Positions 35,396-42,970 of a stretch of 52,751 nucleotides of DNA are shown here, in pieces. Positions within the stretch are counted from its first letter, which is position 1. Each line of letters opens with the position of its first letter. The notes under the pieces were generated by a model that was not told where the DNA came from, did no database searches, and saw only the letters and a program-made list of their open reading frames with translations. The DNA comes from Bacteroidota bacterium. GTDB lineage: Bacteria; Bacteroidota; Bacteroidia; Bacteroidales; VadinHA17. The stretch is from NCBI GenBank assembly GCA_030618105.1, contig JAUXED010000004.1:1-52751 (forward strand). The letters are read 5' to 3'. Made by a program: the position numbers and the translations under genes.

Positions 35396-35409
35396 TGTTT
35401 CATAGTTTG

Positions 35410-35485
35410 TCGGGATGGCGAGATTTGAACTCGCGACCCCTCGCCCCCCAGACGAGTACTCTAAACCGTGCTGAGCTACATCCCG
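35410..35485 (-). tRNA. tRNA-Pro (anticodon GGG)
   Basis: A 76-base tRNA including the discriminator. The acceptor arms CGGGATG and CATCCCG pair, the D-stem is GCTC/GAGT, the anticodon stem CTCGT/GCGAG encloses the loop CTGGGGG (anticodon GGG), and the T-stem GCGAG/CTCGC encloses TTCAAAT. CCA is not encoded and must be added enzymatically. It is the insertion landmark for the neighbouring repeats. Confidence 0.95.
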
Positions 35486-35772
35486 AAAAATAATCTGTGC
35501 AAATATAAAAGTTTTGAGATCAGTGAGCAAAAAAAAATAACACTGACAGAATTGCAAAATTATTATCAATATAAAAAACGGTACAGCTTTTGTAAATCAA
35601 ATATTCAATTAAAGAAGTACTGTCATAAGCTTTACGAAAAGCCAGGAATGATTGCTTCTCCGCCAGCTGGCGGATCGCAAAATCAGTATACTTATTATGC
35701 TTTTATGAAACTAAACATTAACCTTGAAATTATTAAATAACTTTGTTCAACTTTTATTAAAACAAAACTCCC
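35486..35772. promoter_or_regulatory. Spacer before trxB with a palindrome and a -7-like box
   Basis: CCGCCAGCTGGCGG at 35660-35673 is a perfect 14-base palindrome of a type often dispersed in Bacteroidota genomes. TAACTTTG at 35738-35745 fits the TAnnTTTG element and lies 28 bases before the trxB ATG, without a well-placed -33 element. Confidence 0.35.
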
Positions 35773-36774
35773 ATGGAACTATTTAAATCAATGGATAACC
35801 TTAATAACAAAAAAGATCCTCAAAAAGCTAACCTGGTAGAAACTGAACAAGTTAAATGTCTGATCATCGGGTCAGGTCCTGCCGGATATACAGCCGCCAT
35901 CTATGCTTCCAGGGCAAATCTTAAACCTGTTCTTTATGAAGGACTGCAGCCCGGTGGTCAACTGACAACAACCACCGAAGTAGAAAACTATCCCGGGTAC
36001 CCTGAAGGAGTTACAGGACCTGTTTTAATGGAAGACCTGAAAAGACAGGCAAAGCGTTTTGGGACTGATGTCCGTTGGGGTATAGCAACTTCAGCAGACC
36101 TGTCAAACCATCCGTATAAGATAACCATTGATGATAAAAATATTATTGAAGCAAAGACAGTCATTATTGCTACCGGTGCTTCTGCTAAATATCTTGGTCT
36201 TGAAGCCGAAAAGAAATATGCAGGGATGGGTGTTTCGGCTTGTGCAACCTGCGACGGATTTTTCTACAAAGGGAAAGATATTGCTGTTGTTGGAGGCGGT
36301 GATACGGCTGCTGAGGAAGCAATTTACCTGGCAGGTCTGTGTAATAAGGTCTATATTATTGTACGAAAAAATTATATGAGAGCATCCAAAACTATGTTAG
36401 CTAAAGTAGAAAAGACACCAAATATTGAAATTTTGTATGAGCATAATACAAAAGATCTGTTTGGAGAAGATGGAGTTGAAGGCGCAATACTTATCAAAAA
36501 GATGGGTACACCTGACGAGGAAAAAGTGAAAATTAATATTCATGGTTTCTTCCTTGCTATCGGACACCATCCGAATTCTGACATATTTTCAAATTGGCTG
36601 GAAAGGGATGATGTTGGATATATTAAAACAATCCCCGGAACATCAAAAACGAATTTACCCGGAGTTTTCGCATGTGGTGATGTTCAGGATCCTCACTACC
36701 GACAGGCTATTACTGCTGCAGGATCGGGTTGTATAGCAGCGCTGGATGCCGAGAGATTTCTCAGTTCACTCTAA
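35773..36774 (+). CDS. trxB: Thioredoxin reductase
   Basis: A 333-residue cytoplasmic flavoprotein that passes electrons from NADPH to thioredoxin. The FAD motif GSGPAGYTAAIYASRA, the redox-active CATC (Cys157 and Cys160), the NADPH motif VVGGGDTAAEE and the C-terminal GVFACGDVQDPHYRQAITAAGSG are all intact. The first ATG adds a 20-residue tail before the usual start; an in-frame ATG six codons later is possible. It is convergent with the butyrate-kinase-like gene. Redox support fits the oxygen-defence genes elsewhere in the window. Confidence 0.95.
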   Translation: MELFKSMDNLNNKKDPQKANLVETEQVKCLIIGSGPAGYTAAIYASRANLKPVLYEGLQPGGQLTTTTEVENYPGYPEGVTGPVLMEDLKRQAKRFGTDVRWGIATSADLSNHPYKITIDDKNIIEAKTVIIATGASAKYLGLEAEKKYAGMGVSACATCDGFFYKGKDIAVVGGGDTAAEEAIYLAGLCNKVYIIVRKNYMRASKTMLAKVEKTPNIEILYEHNTKDLFGEDGVEGAILIKKMGTPDEEKVKINIHGFFLAIGHHPNSDIFSNWLERDDVGYIKTIPGTSKTNLPGVFACGDVQDPHYRQAITAAGSGCIAALDAERFLSSL

Positions 36775-36816
36775 AATACTAAATATTAAAATTGGTCAGC
36801 CGGGAAAATAAATTTA

Positions 36817-37917
36817 TCAATACTCAAGTATCTCTGTTTCGCCCTTCAAAGCCCTGAATGCATTTTCAGCTAAAGCATCAAGCACATCATCTCCGGGATA
36901 TATATGGACCGGAGCAATTCTTGAAATTCTTTTCGTTATAAAATTTGTTATAACTTTATTATGAGCAAATTTTCCGGTAATAAGTATAGCATCAGGTTTT
37001 TCATAAAATACCATATTCATTGCCCCCACACTTTTCGAAACCTGGTATGCCATTGCTTCAATAATAAATATTACTTTCTCATCACCTTTTTCAATCAAAG
37101 AATCAATCTCATGACTTCTTGTCTTGTCAAAATAAGCAAACAGTCCACCTTTCCCCCTGATCATTTCATGCATTTCCTCTTCAGAATATTTACCACTAAA
37201 ACACATCCTTATCATATCTCCCATTGGTAAAGTACCACTTCCAATTGGTGAAAACGGACCATCGCCATCAAACCCCTGGGTAGTATCAACTACTTTACCT
37301 TTTTTGTGAGCGCTAACAGTTATTCCACGCGCCAGGTTCACAATAATAAGATTAAGATCCTTGCAAGTGGGACCAAAACCCAGAGATTTTGCATGTTTGC
37401 GGGCAACATATTTCTGATTTAAAGCATGAAAAACTGATTTACGTTCAAACAACGGGTGTCCGGAAACACGTGCCAGATCATCAAGCTCATCAACAGTTAC
37501 CGGATCAGAGACATAAGCCCTGGAACCTTTTATTTCATTTGCAATAGCATTTGCAATTAAACCACCGAGATTAACAGTATCTACACCGCAAAGATTATTC
37601 TTCAGGTCTGTGAAAAGTTTTTTATTAACTTCATAAACACCTGCCTTAACAGGTCTGACTAAACCACCCCGGCTAACTACAAAACTGATTTTTTCAATTT
37701 CTATATCATTCTCTTTAAGTTCTTTCATGATCAGTTCTTTTCTATATTCATACTGATCAGTTATTATCTGAAAGGATTTCATCTCCTCATCGGTGTGTCT
37801 TAGCCGTTTGAGAAAAATTGGTTTCTCCAGTTGGTACACTCCAAACTGAGTAAAATATATTCGCGGGTTAATTGTTAAAACCAGCTTTGATACAAGATTT
37901 ACATTCGAATTTGACAT
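36817..37917 (-). CDS. Butyrate-kinase homologue with degenerate catalytic motifs
   Basis: A 366-residue member of the butyrate kinase/acetokinase family, which normally makes butyrate plus ATP from butyryl phosphate. The body aligns well, for example DPVTVDELDDLARVSGHP and FHALNQKYVARKHAK, but several active-site loops are altered. NPGSTSTK is NPRIYFTQ (17-24), H(M/L)GGG is NLARG (194-198), SPERSG is SPIGSG (Arg to Gly, 226), and TGG is TGK (314-316). The Arg of RGGL and the Asp of SDP remain. The frame is intact and well conserved otherwise, so it may be a pseudoenzyme or have a new role. It is last in a minus-strand set of acyl-CoA genes, with no phosphotransbutyrylase visible. Confidence 0.82.
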   Translation of the reverse strand: MSNSNVNLVSKLVLTINPRIYFTQFGVYQLEKPIFLKRLRHTDEEMKSFQIITDQYEYRKELIMKELKENDIEIEKISFVVSRGGLVRPVKAGVYEVNKKLFTDLKNNLCGVDTVNLGGLIANAIANEIKGSRAYVSDPVTVDELDDLARVSGHPLFERKSVFHALNQKYVARKHAKSLGFGPTCKDLNLIIVNLARGITVSAHKKGKVVDTTQGFDGDGPFSPIGSGTLPMGDMIRMCFSGKYSEEEMHEMIRGKGGLFAYFDKTRSHEIDSLIEKGDEKVIFIIEAMAYQVSKSVGAMNMVFYEKPDAILITGKFAHNKVITNFITKRISRIAPVHIYPGDDVLDALAENAFRALKGETEILEY

Positions 37918-37965
37918 AAGTTATAAGTTAAATGTTATATGCTTTTAGCTGTTAGCTGTTAGCAA

Positions 37966-38040
37966 GTTTTCCTTTATACCCTTATACCCTTTACTCCCTT
38001 TACTCCCTCTACTCCTTCTACTCCCTTTATTCCCTTCAAA
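37966..38040 (-). repeat. Purine-rich repeat spacer (minus-strand sense)
   Basis: On the plus strand it is a run of TACTCCCTTT-like units; the transcript of the acyl-CoA genes would read GGGAGTAAAGGGAGTA. It separates the mutase remnant from the butyrate-kinase-like gene. Confidence 0.8.
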
Positions 38041-38061
38041 ATTAGTAATATTCAATGAAAA

Positions 38062-38268
38062 TCACATATTTCTACGATATTCTCCTCCTATCTCATAAAG
38101 CGCCTGTGATATTTGTCCGATGAAACAATATTTCGCGGCTTCAAAAATACCCGGGAAGGTGTTTTGATTAAGGTTTATTGCTCTCTTTAATTTATCAAGC
38201 AGACTTACAGATTTTGCTTTATTAATTCTGTGAAGTTCATGTATCAATTCAACTTGTCTCTTTTTCTC
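38062..38268 (-). pseudogene. C-terminal remnant of an acyl-CoA mutase (IcmF-like)
   Basis: The last 60 or so residues resemble the C-terminus of cobalamin-dependent acyl-CoA mutases of the IcmF/methylmalonyl-CoA mutase group: NTFPGIFEAAKYC, then IGQISQALYEIGGEYRRNM, a hallmark ending. The frame continues upstream through EKKRQVEL without an ATG; a TTG at 38245-38247 is the only near start. The hundreds of residues that should precede it are absent, and the acyl-CoA dehydrogenase ends 23 bases upstream. It is likely the tail of a deleted mutase gene that once sat in this operon. A short functional gene is an alternative. Confidence 0.7.
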
Positions 38269-38290
38269 TCCTTTTCTCCCTCTCGTCCTT

Positions 38291-39433
38291 CTAATCCCGT
38301 AAAATGCTCCTTGAGATCACAATCTTCTGTATTTCTGAGGTTCCCTCATATATCTGTGTCAATTTTGCTTCCCTCATAAGACGTTCAACATGATATTCCT
38401 TACAATATCCATATCCTCCGTGTATCTGAACAGCCTCGGTAGTAACGCGCATAGCTGTTTCGGAAGCATACAGTTTGGCCATGGCACTGGCAGTACCAAA
38501 CGGTTTTCCCTCGTCTTCAAGCCAGGCAGCTTTAAGGCAAAGTAACCGTGATACTTCTATATCAGTGGCCATATCTGCCAGTTTAAACGCAATAGCCTGA
38601 TGATTACATATTTCCGTTCCGAATGCTTTACGTTCCCTGGAATACTGAACAGACCTTTCGTATGCACCTGAAGCTATACCGAGAGCTTGAGCTGCAATAC
38701 CTATCCGTCCAACTTCAAGTGTTTTCATAGCCATCTTAAACCCGAAGCCATCTTCTCCCAATCTGTTTTCTTTAGGCACTTTAACATCAGTAAACATAAT
38801 AGAATGGGTATCTGAACTTCGCATACCCATTTTGTTTTCATGCTGACCCAAAGAAATTCCTTTAGTATCTTTTTCAACAATAAAGGCATTAATCCCTTTG
38901 TGTTTTTTTTCCGGATGTGTTTGGGCAATAACCACATAAGTTGATGCTGAACTAGCACAAGTAGTCCAGTTTTTAGTACCATTCAGAAGATAATAATCAC
39001 CCTTATCTTCAGCAATTGTTCGTTGCATAGTTGCATCCGAGCCAGCTTCAGGTTCAGACAATGCAAAAGCACCGATCACATCTCCTCTTGCGAGAGGTTT
39101 CAGGTATTTCTCTTTTTGTTCCTCAGTACCATAAGTTTCAATTCCCCAGCATACAAGAGAATTGTTAACTGAAATAATCACACCAAGAGATGAATCCACT
39201 TTAGATATCTCCTCCATGGCTAAAACATACGATACAGTATCCATTCCACCTCCATCGTATTTTGGATCAACCGTTATTCCCAGGAACCCAAGTTTAGCCA
39301 GGTTCTTTACATGCTGCGTAGGAAATTCGGCTTTTTCATCCCGTTCTATTACATCTTTAATAAGTTCACGCTGCGCATAATCCCTGGCAGCTTGCCTGAT
39401 CATTAATTGTTCTTCTGTGTATTGAAAGTCCAT
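38291..39433 (-). CDS. Acyl-CoA dehydrogenase (short-chain/butyryl-CoA type)
   Basis: A 380-residue FAD enzyme that oxidises acyl-CoA to enoyl-CoA, or reduces crotonyl-CoA if paired with electron-transfer flavoprotein. Motifs are FALSEPEAGSDA, the FAD-binding RSSDTHSIMF, and the C-terminal catalytic Glu in IYEGTSEIQ. Sequence is closest to short-chain/butyryl-CoA dehydrogenases by motif memory, not by a search. The ATG at 39433 lies 3 bases after the 3-hydroxyacyl-CoA dehydrogenase stop, so they are co-translated. No etfAB genes are in view. Confidence 0.93.
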   Translation of the reverse strand: MDFQYTEEQLMIRQAARDYAQRELIKDVIERDEKAEFPTQHVKNLAKLGFLGITVDPKYDGGGMDTVSYVLAMEEISKVDSSLGVIISVNNSLVCWGIETYGTEEQKEKYLKPLARGDVIGAFALSEPEAGSDATMQRTIAEDKGDYYLLNGTKNWTTCASSASTYVVIAQTHPEKKHKGINAFIVEKDTKGISLGQHENKMGMRSSDTHSIMFTDVKVPKENRLGEDGFGFKMAMKTLEVGRIGIAAQALGIASGAYERSVQYSRERKAFGTEICNHQAIAFKLADMATDIEVSRLLCLKAAWLEDEGKPFGTASAMAKLYASETAMRVTTEAVQIHGGYGYCKEYHVERLMREAKLTQIYEGTSEIQKIVISRSILRD

Positions 39434-39436
39434 GTT

Positions 39437-40780
39437 TTATAGTTTATTAAAATAATTATTAATAGGTCCGTATGCATGGAAAAATCCACGCTTTAGAATA
39501 GTATTTACATCTTTATCACTGAATGCTACCTTATCTGATACAAGCTTTTCTGCAATTTCTTTAGAATTCTTCCCATATTCCATAGCCAGCTTAGCTCCCG
39601 GACTATCCGTTTCTGATAATTCAACAAAATAATCTTCTAACTTTTTACCTTTTTCAGGATCTTTAATTATCTCTTTCCATACAGGCATATATGAAGGTGT
39701 TGAACCAAGTTTTGCCATTGCTTGTTCTTTCAAACCGGAAACCGGTGTATAACTTCTACTCTCAGGGTTATAAACCCCGGTTATTTTGCCACCATCATAC
39801 ATAAAAAAGCCATTTTTCTGCGAACCATCAGGGTTTTGTCCGCCTTTTGCACCGAGTTCCATTAGTTTGTCCAGCAGTGGACTACTGATCGTTTCTTCTT
39901 TAATCCTGTTATTCATTACATTCATAATGAGTCTGACAACATCTATCCCTACATAATCAATAAGCTGGAAAATTCCCATTGGTCGTACCAAAAACCTGCT
40001 GCTAATATTATTAACCATATAAACAGCCAGGGGAAAAGAATTCTCTCCGGATAATTTTTCAACTTGCTTAATACCAAACAAGGAATCACGAATAAAATGG
40101 CCATTACCGATAAAACCTGCAATATCGTTAGCAGGCACCATTATCTTTCCCATATGTTCAATCAGCTGCCGAGCAAAATCTTTCAAACCCGAAACAGTAT
40201 TTTCCGACTCAATAACTTCAACAAGTTTTTGAATAGCCGGTGGATTATAGAAATGAAATCCGATAATCCGTCCATAAAGTCCGGCAGCTTCATCAAGCTC
40301 CCCAATTGGAATAGATGACGTATTTGTAAGATACCATACATACCCGGGGTTATAATTCTCAATTTCAGCTAATAATTTAATTTTCAAACCCTTATCTTCG
40401 CTAACTGCTTCAAACACAGTATCAACATCCCTCAATGATCCTAAAAATGTAACAGGTTTAATTAACTTTATTACATCAGATACATATTTTTCGAGCAGAT
40501 CTTCTTCAGTCATTTCCTGGTCATTGCCAGAATAAAAACCTTTCACCTGATCAAAATTTCTTTCCCCGTTCTTTCTTACCTGTTTTTCTATATACTTCAT
40601 TACTCCCTTTAATCCTTCTTCGGAAACATCCATTGCATAAAGGGTTAAATCAATATCCGGATCATCCTGTTGGAATTTAATTTTAGCCATCTCAATGGCA
40701 GTTAACAATAATATGCCACTACCCATTTTACCAGCTGCCCCAAGAACAGCTACTTTTTTAAATTGGTTTTCGTAAGCCAT
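39437..40780 (-). CDS. 3-hydroxyacyl-CoA dehydrogenase family protein
   Basis: A 447-residue NAD-dependent enzyme that interconverts 3-hydroxyacyl-CoA and 3-oxoacyl-CoA. The Rossmann motif GAAGKMGSGI opens the protein, and NTSSIPIGEL and GFHFYNPP (catalytic His region) follow. After the usual C-terminal helical domain (about 205-300) comes a further 150 residues that look like a second, divergent dimerisation domain, which makes it longer than classic Hbd (about 280) but much shorter than FadB. It sits between enoyl-CoA hydratase and acyl-CoA dehydrogenase genes, completing consecutive steps of beta-oxidation or its reverse. Confidence 0.88.
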   Translation of the reverse strand: MAYENQFKKVAVLGAAGKMGSGILLLTAIEMAKIKFQQDDPDIDLTLYAMDVSEEGLKGVMKYIEKQVRKNGERNFDQVKGFYSGNDQEMTEEDLLEKYVSDVIKLIKPVTFLGSLRDVDTVFEAVSEDKGLKIKLLAEIENYNPGYVWYLTNTSSIPIGELDEAAGLYGRIIGFHFYNPPAIQKLVEVIESENTVSGLKDFARQLIEHMGKIMVPANDIAGFIGNGHFIRDSLFGIKQVEKLSGENSFPLAVYMVNNISSRFLVRPMGIFQLIDYVGIDVVRLIMNVMNNRIKEETISSPLLDKLMELGAKGGQNPDGSQKNGFFMYDGGKITGVYNPESRSYTPVSGLKEQAMAKLGSTPSYMPVWKEIIKDPEKGKKLEDYFVELSETDSPGAKLAMEYGKNSKEIAEKLVSDKVAFSDKDVNTILKRGFFHAYGPINNYFNKL

Positions 40781-40879
40781 TTCTTTTTATGTGTTATTAA
40801 CGTTATTATTAGTTATTTATGTATCAAACTTACGTTAAGTATTAATTCCAGTAATCTTACTCTCCATGAATTGCTATTT

Positions 40880-40931
40880 TAAATCTATCCCTTCTTCTCT
40901 CCTTACCTTAGCCTTAGCCTTAGCCTTAGCC
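40880..40931 (-). repeat. Purine-rich spacer with CTTAGC hexamers
   Basis: CCTTAGCCTTAGCCTTAGCC on the plus strand, so GGCTAA repeats in the sense of the flanking minus-strand genes. It is the same hexamer as at 8297-8326. Confidence 0.8.
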
Positions 40932-40939
40932 TAATCCAA

Positions 40940-41710
40940 TTACCATTCAGGTTTTCTCTTTTCAAGAAATGCTTTCATTCCTTCTGTACCTTCATTGCCA
41001 AACAACGAGCCAAATTCGCGACTTTCAAGCCTGGTAGCTCTAGCAAAGTCAAGGTTTAATCCAATATGCGCCACCTTTTTAATTAAAGATACTGAATGAG
41101 GTCCTTTTGAAAGTATTCTTTCAGCCAATTTATATACTTCATCCATAAGCTGCTCCGGTTCAGTGACTTTTTGAACCAGGCCAATTCTTAAAGCTTCATC
41201 TGCAGAAATCTGATCGGCGGTTAGCAGCAAATTAAGTGCATTACCCAGACCCACAAGACGAGGTAACCGCTGTGTTCCTCCAAAACCCGGGATCAGACCA
41301 AGACTTACTTCCGGCTGACCAAATTTTGCCTTGTTACTTGCAACCCGGATATCACAAGCCATTGCTAATTCACAACCACCACCCAGTGCATACCCGTTAA
41401 CTGCAGCAATAACCGGAACCTTTAGTTTTTCCAGTCCATGAAAAACATCTTGCCCCCGCGAAGAGAATTTTTCTGCCTTAGATTTATCCATACTAACCAT
41501 TTCTGCAATATCAGCCCCGGCAACAAACGCCTTCCCTTCACCGGTAATAACCAGTATTTTTATTTCATTATCTTCCCTGATATTATCGAGCAATAGCTCC
41601 ATATCACTAAAGAAATCATTATTTAATGCATTTAAGGCTTCTGGCCGGTTCATTGTAATGGTGGCAATATTATTCCTGACCTCAAATTTTATGGTTTTTA
41701 TTTCATCCAT
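40940..41710 (-). CDS. Enoyl-CoA hydratase (crotonase family)
   Basis: A 256-residue crotonase-fold enzyme that hydrates trans-2-enoyl-CoA. AGADIAEMVSM forms the oxyanion-hole loop, GGGCELAMACDIR and EVSLGLIPGFGGTQRLPRLVG contain the two catalytic glutamates, and KVTEPEQLMDEV and the C-terminal FLEKRKPEW are usual. It heads the minus-strand set, with 159 bases to the next gene, so it may have its own promoter or share one transcript. Function fits crotonyl-CoA conversion within the cluster. Confidence 0.93.
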   Translation of the reverse strand: MDEIKTIKFEVRNNIATITMNRPEALNALNNDFFSDMELLLDNIREDNEIKILVITGEGKAFVAGADIAEMVSMDKSKAEKFSSRGQDVFHGLEKLKVPVIAAVNGYALGGGCELAMACDIRVASNKAKFGQPEVSLGLIPGFGGTQRLPRLVGLGNALNLLLTADQISADEALRIGLVQKVTEPEQLMDEVYKLAERILSKGPHSVSLIKKVAHIGLNLDFARATRLESREFGSLFGNEGTEGMKAFLEKRKPEW

Positions 41711-41928
41711 GATAAATTATGTTTGAATGATAAAGAGAAAAAAGGAAATTGAACGAGTTGATAAACATTTAAGAATCAATATTAAAACAAAAGATATGCA
41801 TAACGACATTAGTATAAATGTAAATAATTATTACTGATATTTCAAATGTTCGAATGATTATATTACAGTTTAGTGTTGTAAAAACTATATTTGTAAGAAA
41901 AATCCAGGATTAATAAAAGAACATAGCT

Positions 41929-42963
41929 ATGCGATTATTAACCAGTCTCCTGATACTAACATTTATCACTTATTGTGTTTATCCACAGCGCACACCTACT
42001 GATAAAATGTTTACAGTTGTTTTTTATAATGTTGAGAATCTGTTTGATACCGAGAATGATCCTGATACCGAAGACGATGAGTTTACACCAGAAGGCAATA
42101 AAAAATGGAATAGTGAAAAGTACTTAAAAAAACTAAAGGACCTGTCCACTGTTTTTCACTCAATAAATTCCAGGGAATTACCGGAGATTATCGGACTATG
42201 CGAAGTCGAAAACAAGAAGGTTCTTGAAGACCTGATATCCACCGGTAAACTAAAGAAAGGAAACTACGAAATTGTTCATGAAAATAGTGAGGATAAACGC
42301 GGAATTGATGTAGCACTACTATACCGCAAAGATGAATTCCAATATCTCGCTCATAGATCAATTCCTGTGCATTTCAAATTTGACACTGCATCGCAGGTAA
42401 GAAACATTCTTTATGTTAAAGGAAAAACCGGGAAAAATGAAATATTCCATTTTTTTGTGAATCACTGGAAATCAAGATCAGGAGGACAACAAGTCACGGA
42501 ACCAAAACGAATATATACTGCAGTGACTCTGAGAAAAGTTGTGGATTCTATTTTTAATTTTGAGCCGGAAGCGAAAATTATTATTATGGGCGACTTTAAT
42601 GATGAACCTACCAATATGAGTTTGCACTCCATTCTTCAAGCTAATAATAAGCAGAAAAATGTCAATCCACGTGAACTTTACAATTTAATGTACAATAATC
42701 ATAACCTGAATAATATTGGTACATACAGTTACAAGGGGAACTGGAATATGCTTGACCAGATAATCGTTTCACAAAAAGTAATAAGCGACAAGAAAAACTA
42801 TCATTGTAATTATTTATCCGGAACTATTTACCAGGATAAATGGATGATGTATGATAATCCAAAAGTTGGAATGCTTACTCCGAATATTACATACGGAGGT
42901 GATATGTATTTTGGAGGAGTTAGTGATCATCTTCCGGTATTTGTTGTTTTGAGAAAAGAGTGA
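41929..42963 (+). CDS. Exported endonuclease/exonuclease/phosphatase-family protein
   Basis: A 344-residue protein with a signal peptide (LLTSLLILTFITYCVYP). The EEP fold motifs are seen: FYNVENLFDTE, GLCEVEN (metal-binding Glu), HFFVNHWKSR, MGDFNDEP and the terminal SDHLPV. Metal and catalytic residues look intact. It may degrade extracellular DNA or remove phosphate from lipids or inositides; secretion favours a nutrient-scavenging role. TATATTTG at 41886-41893 fits a -7 element. uvrB follows 7 bases later on the same strand. Confidence 0.85.
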   Translation: MRLLTSLLILTFITYCVYPQRTPTDKMFTVVFYNVENLFDTENDPDTEDDEFTPEGNKKWNSEKYLKKLKDLSTVFHSINSRELPEIIGLCEVENKKVLEDLISTGKLKKGNYEIVHENSEDKRGIDVALLYRKDEFQYLAHRSIPVHFKFDTASQVRNILYVKGKTGKNEIFHFFVNHWKSRSGGQQVTEPKRIYTAVTLRKVVDSIFNFEPEAKIIIMGDFNDEPTNMSLHSILQANNKQKNVNPRELYNLMYNNHNLNNIGTYSYKGNWNMLDQIIVSQKVISDKKNYHCNYLSGTIYQDKWMMYDNPKVGMLTPNITYGGDMYFGGVSDHLPVFVVLRKE

Positions 42964-42970
42964 AGGAAAC

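Larger units (their letters stand above)
35266..35408. repeat. 19-base perfect inverted repeat around two hairpins
   Basis: AAACTATGAAACAGACCGG at 35266-35284 and its reverse complement at 35390-35408 end immediately next to the tRNA-Pro 3-prime end and enclose both terminators. Confidence 0.85.
34960..35409. other. 450-base intergenic region beside tRNA-Pro
   Basis: It contains R2 right copy, a duplicate of the tRNA 3-prime end, a CGAGATTACGGCCG/CGGCCGTGATCTCG hairpin (35215-35251), two hairpins followed by T-runs, and a 19-base inverted repeat, each given separately. No gene is seen. Confidence 0.7.

Noticed and set aside
35468..35740. A 90-residue frame starting inside tRNA-Pro
   Set aside because: It begins within the tRNA and runs across a dispersed palindrome; no family resemblance.
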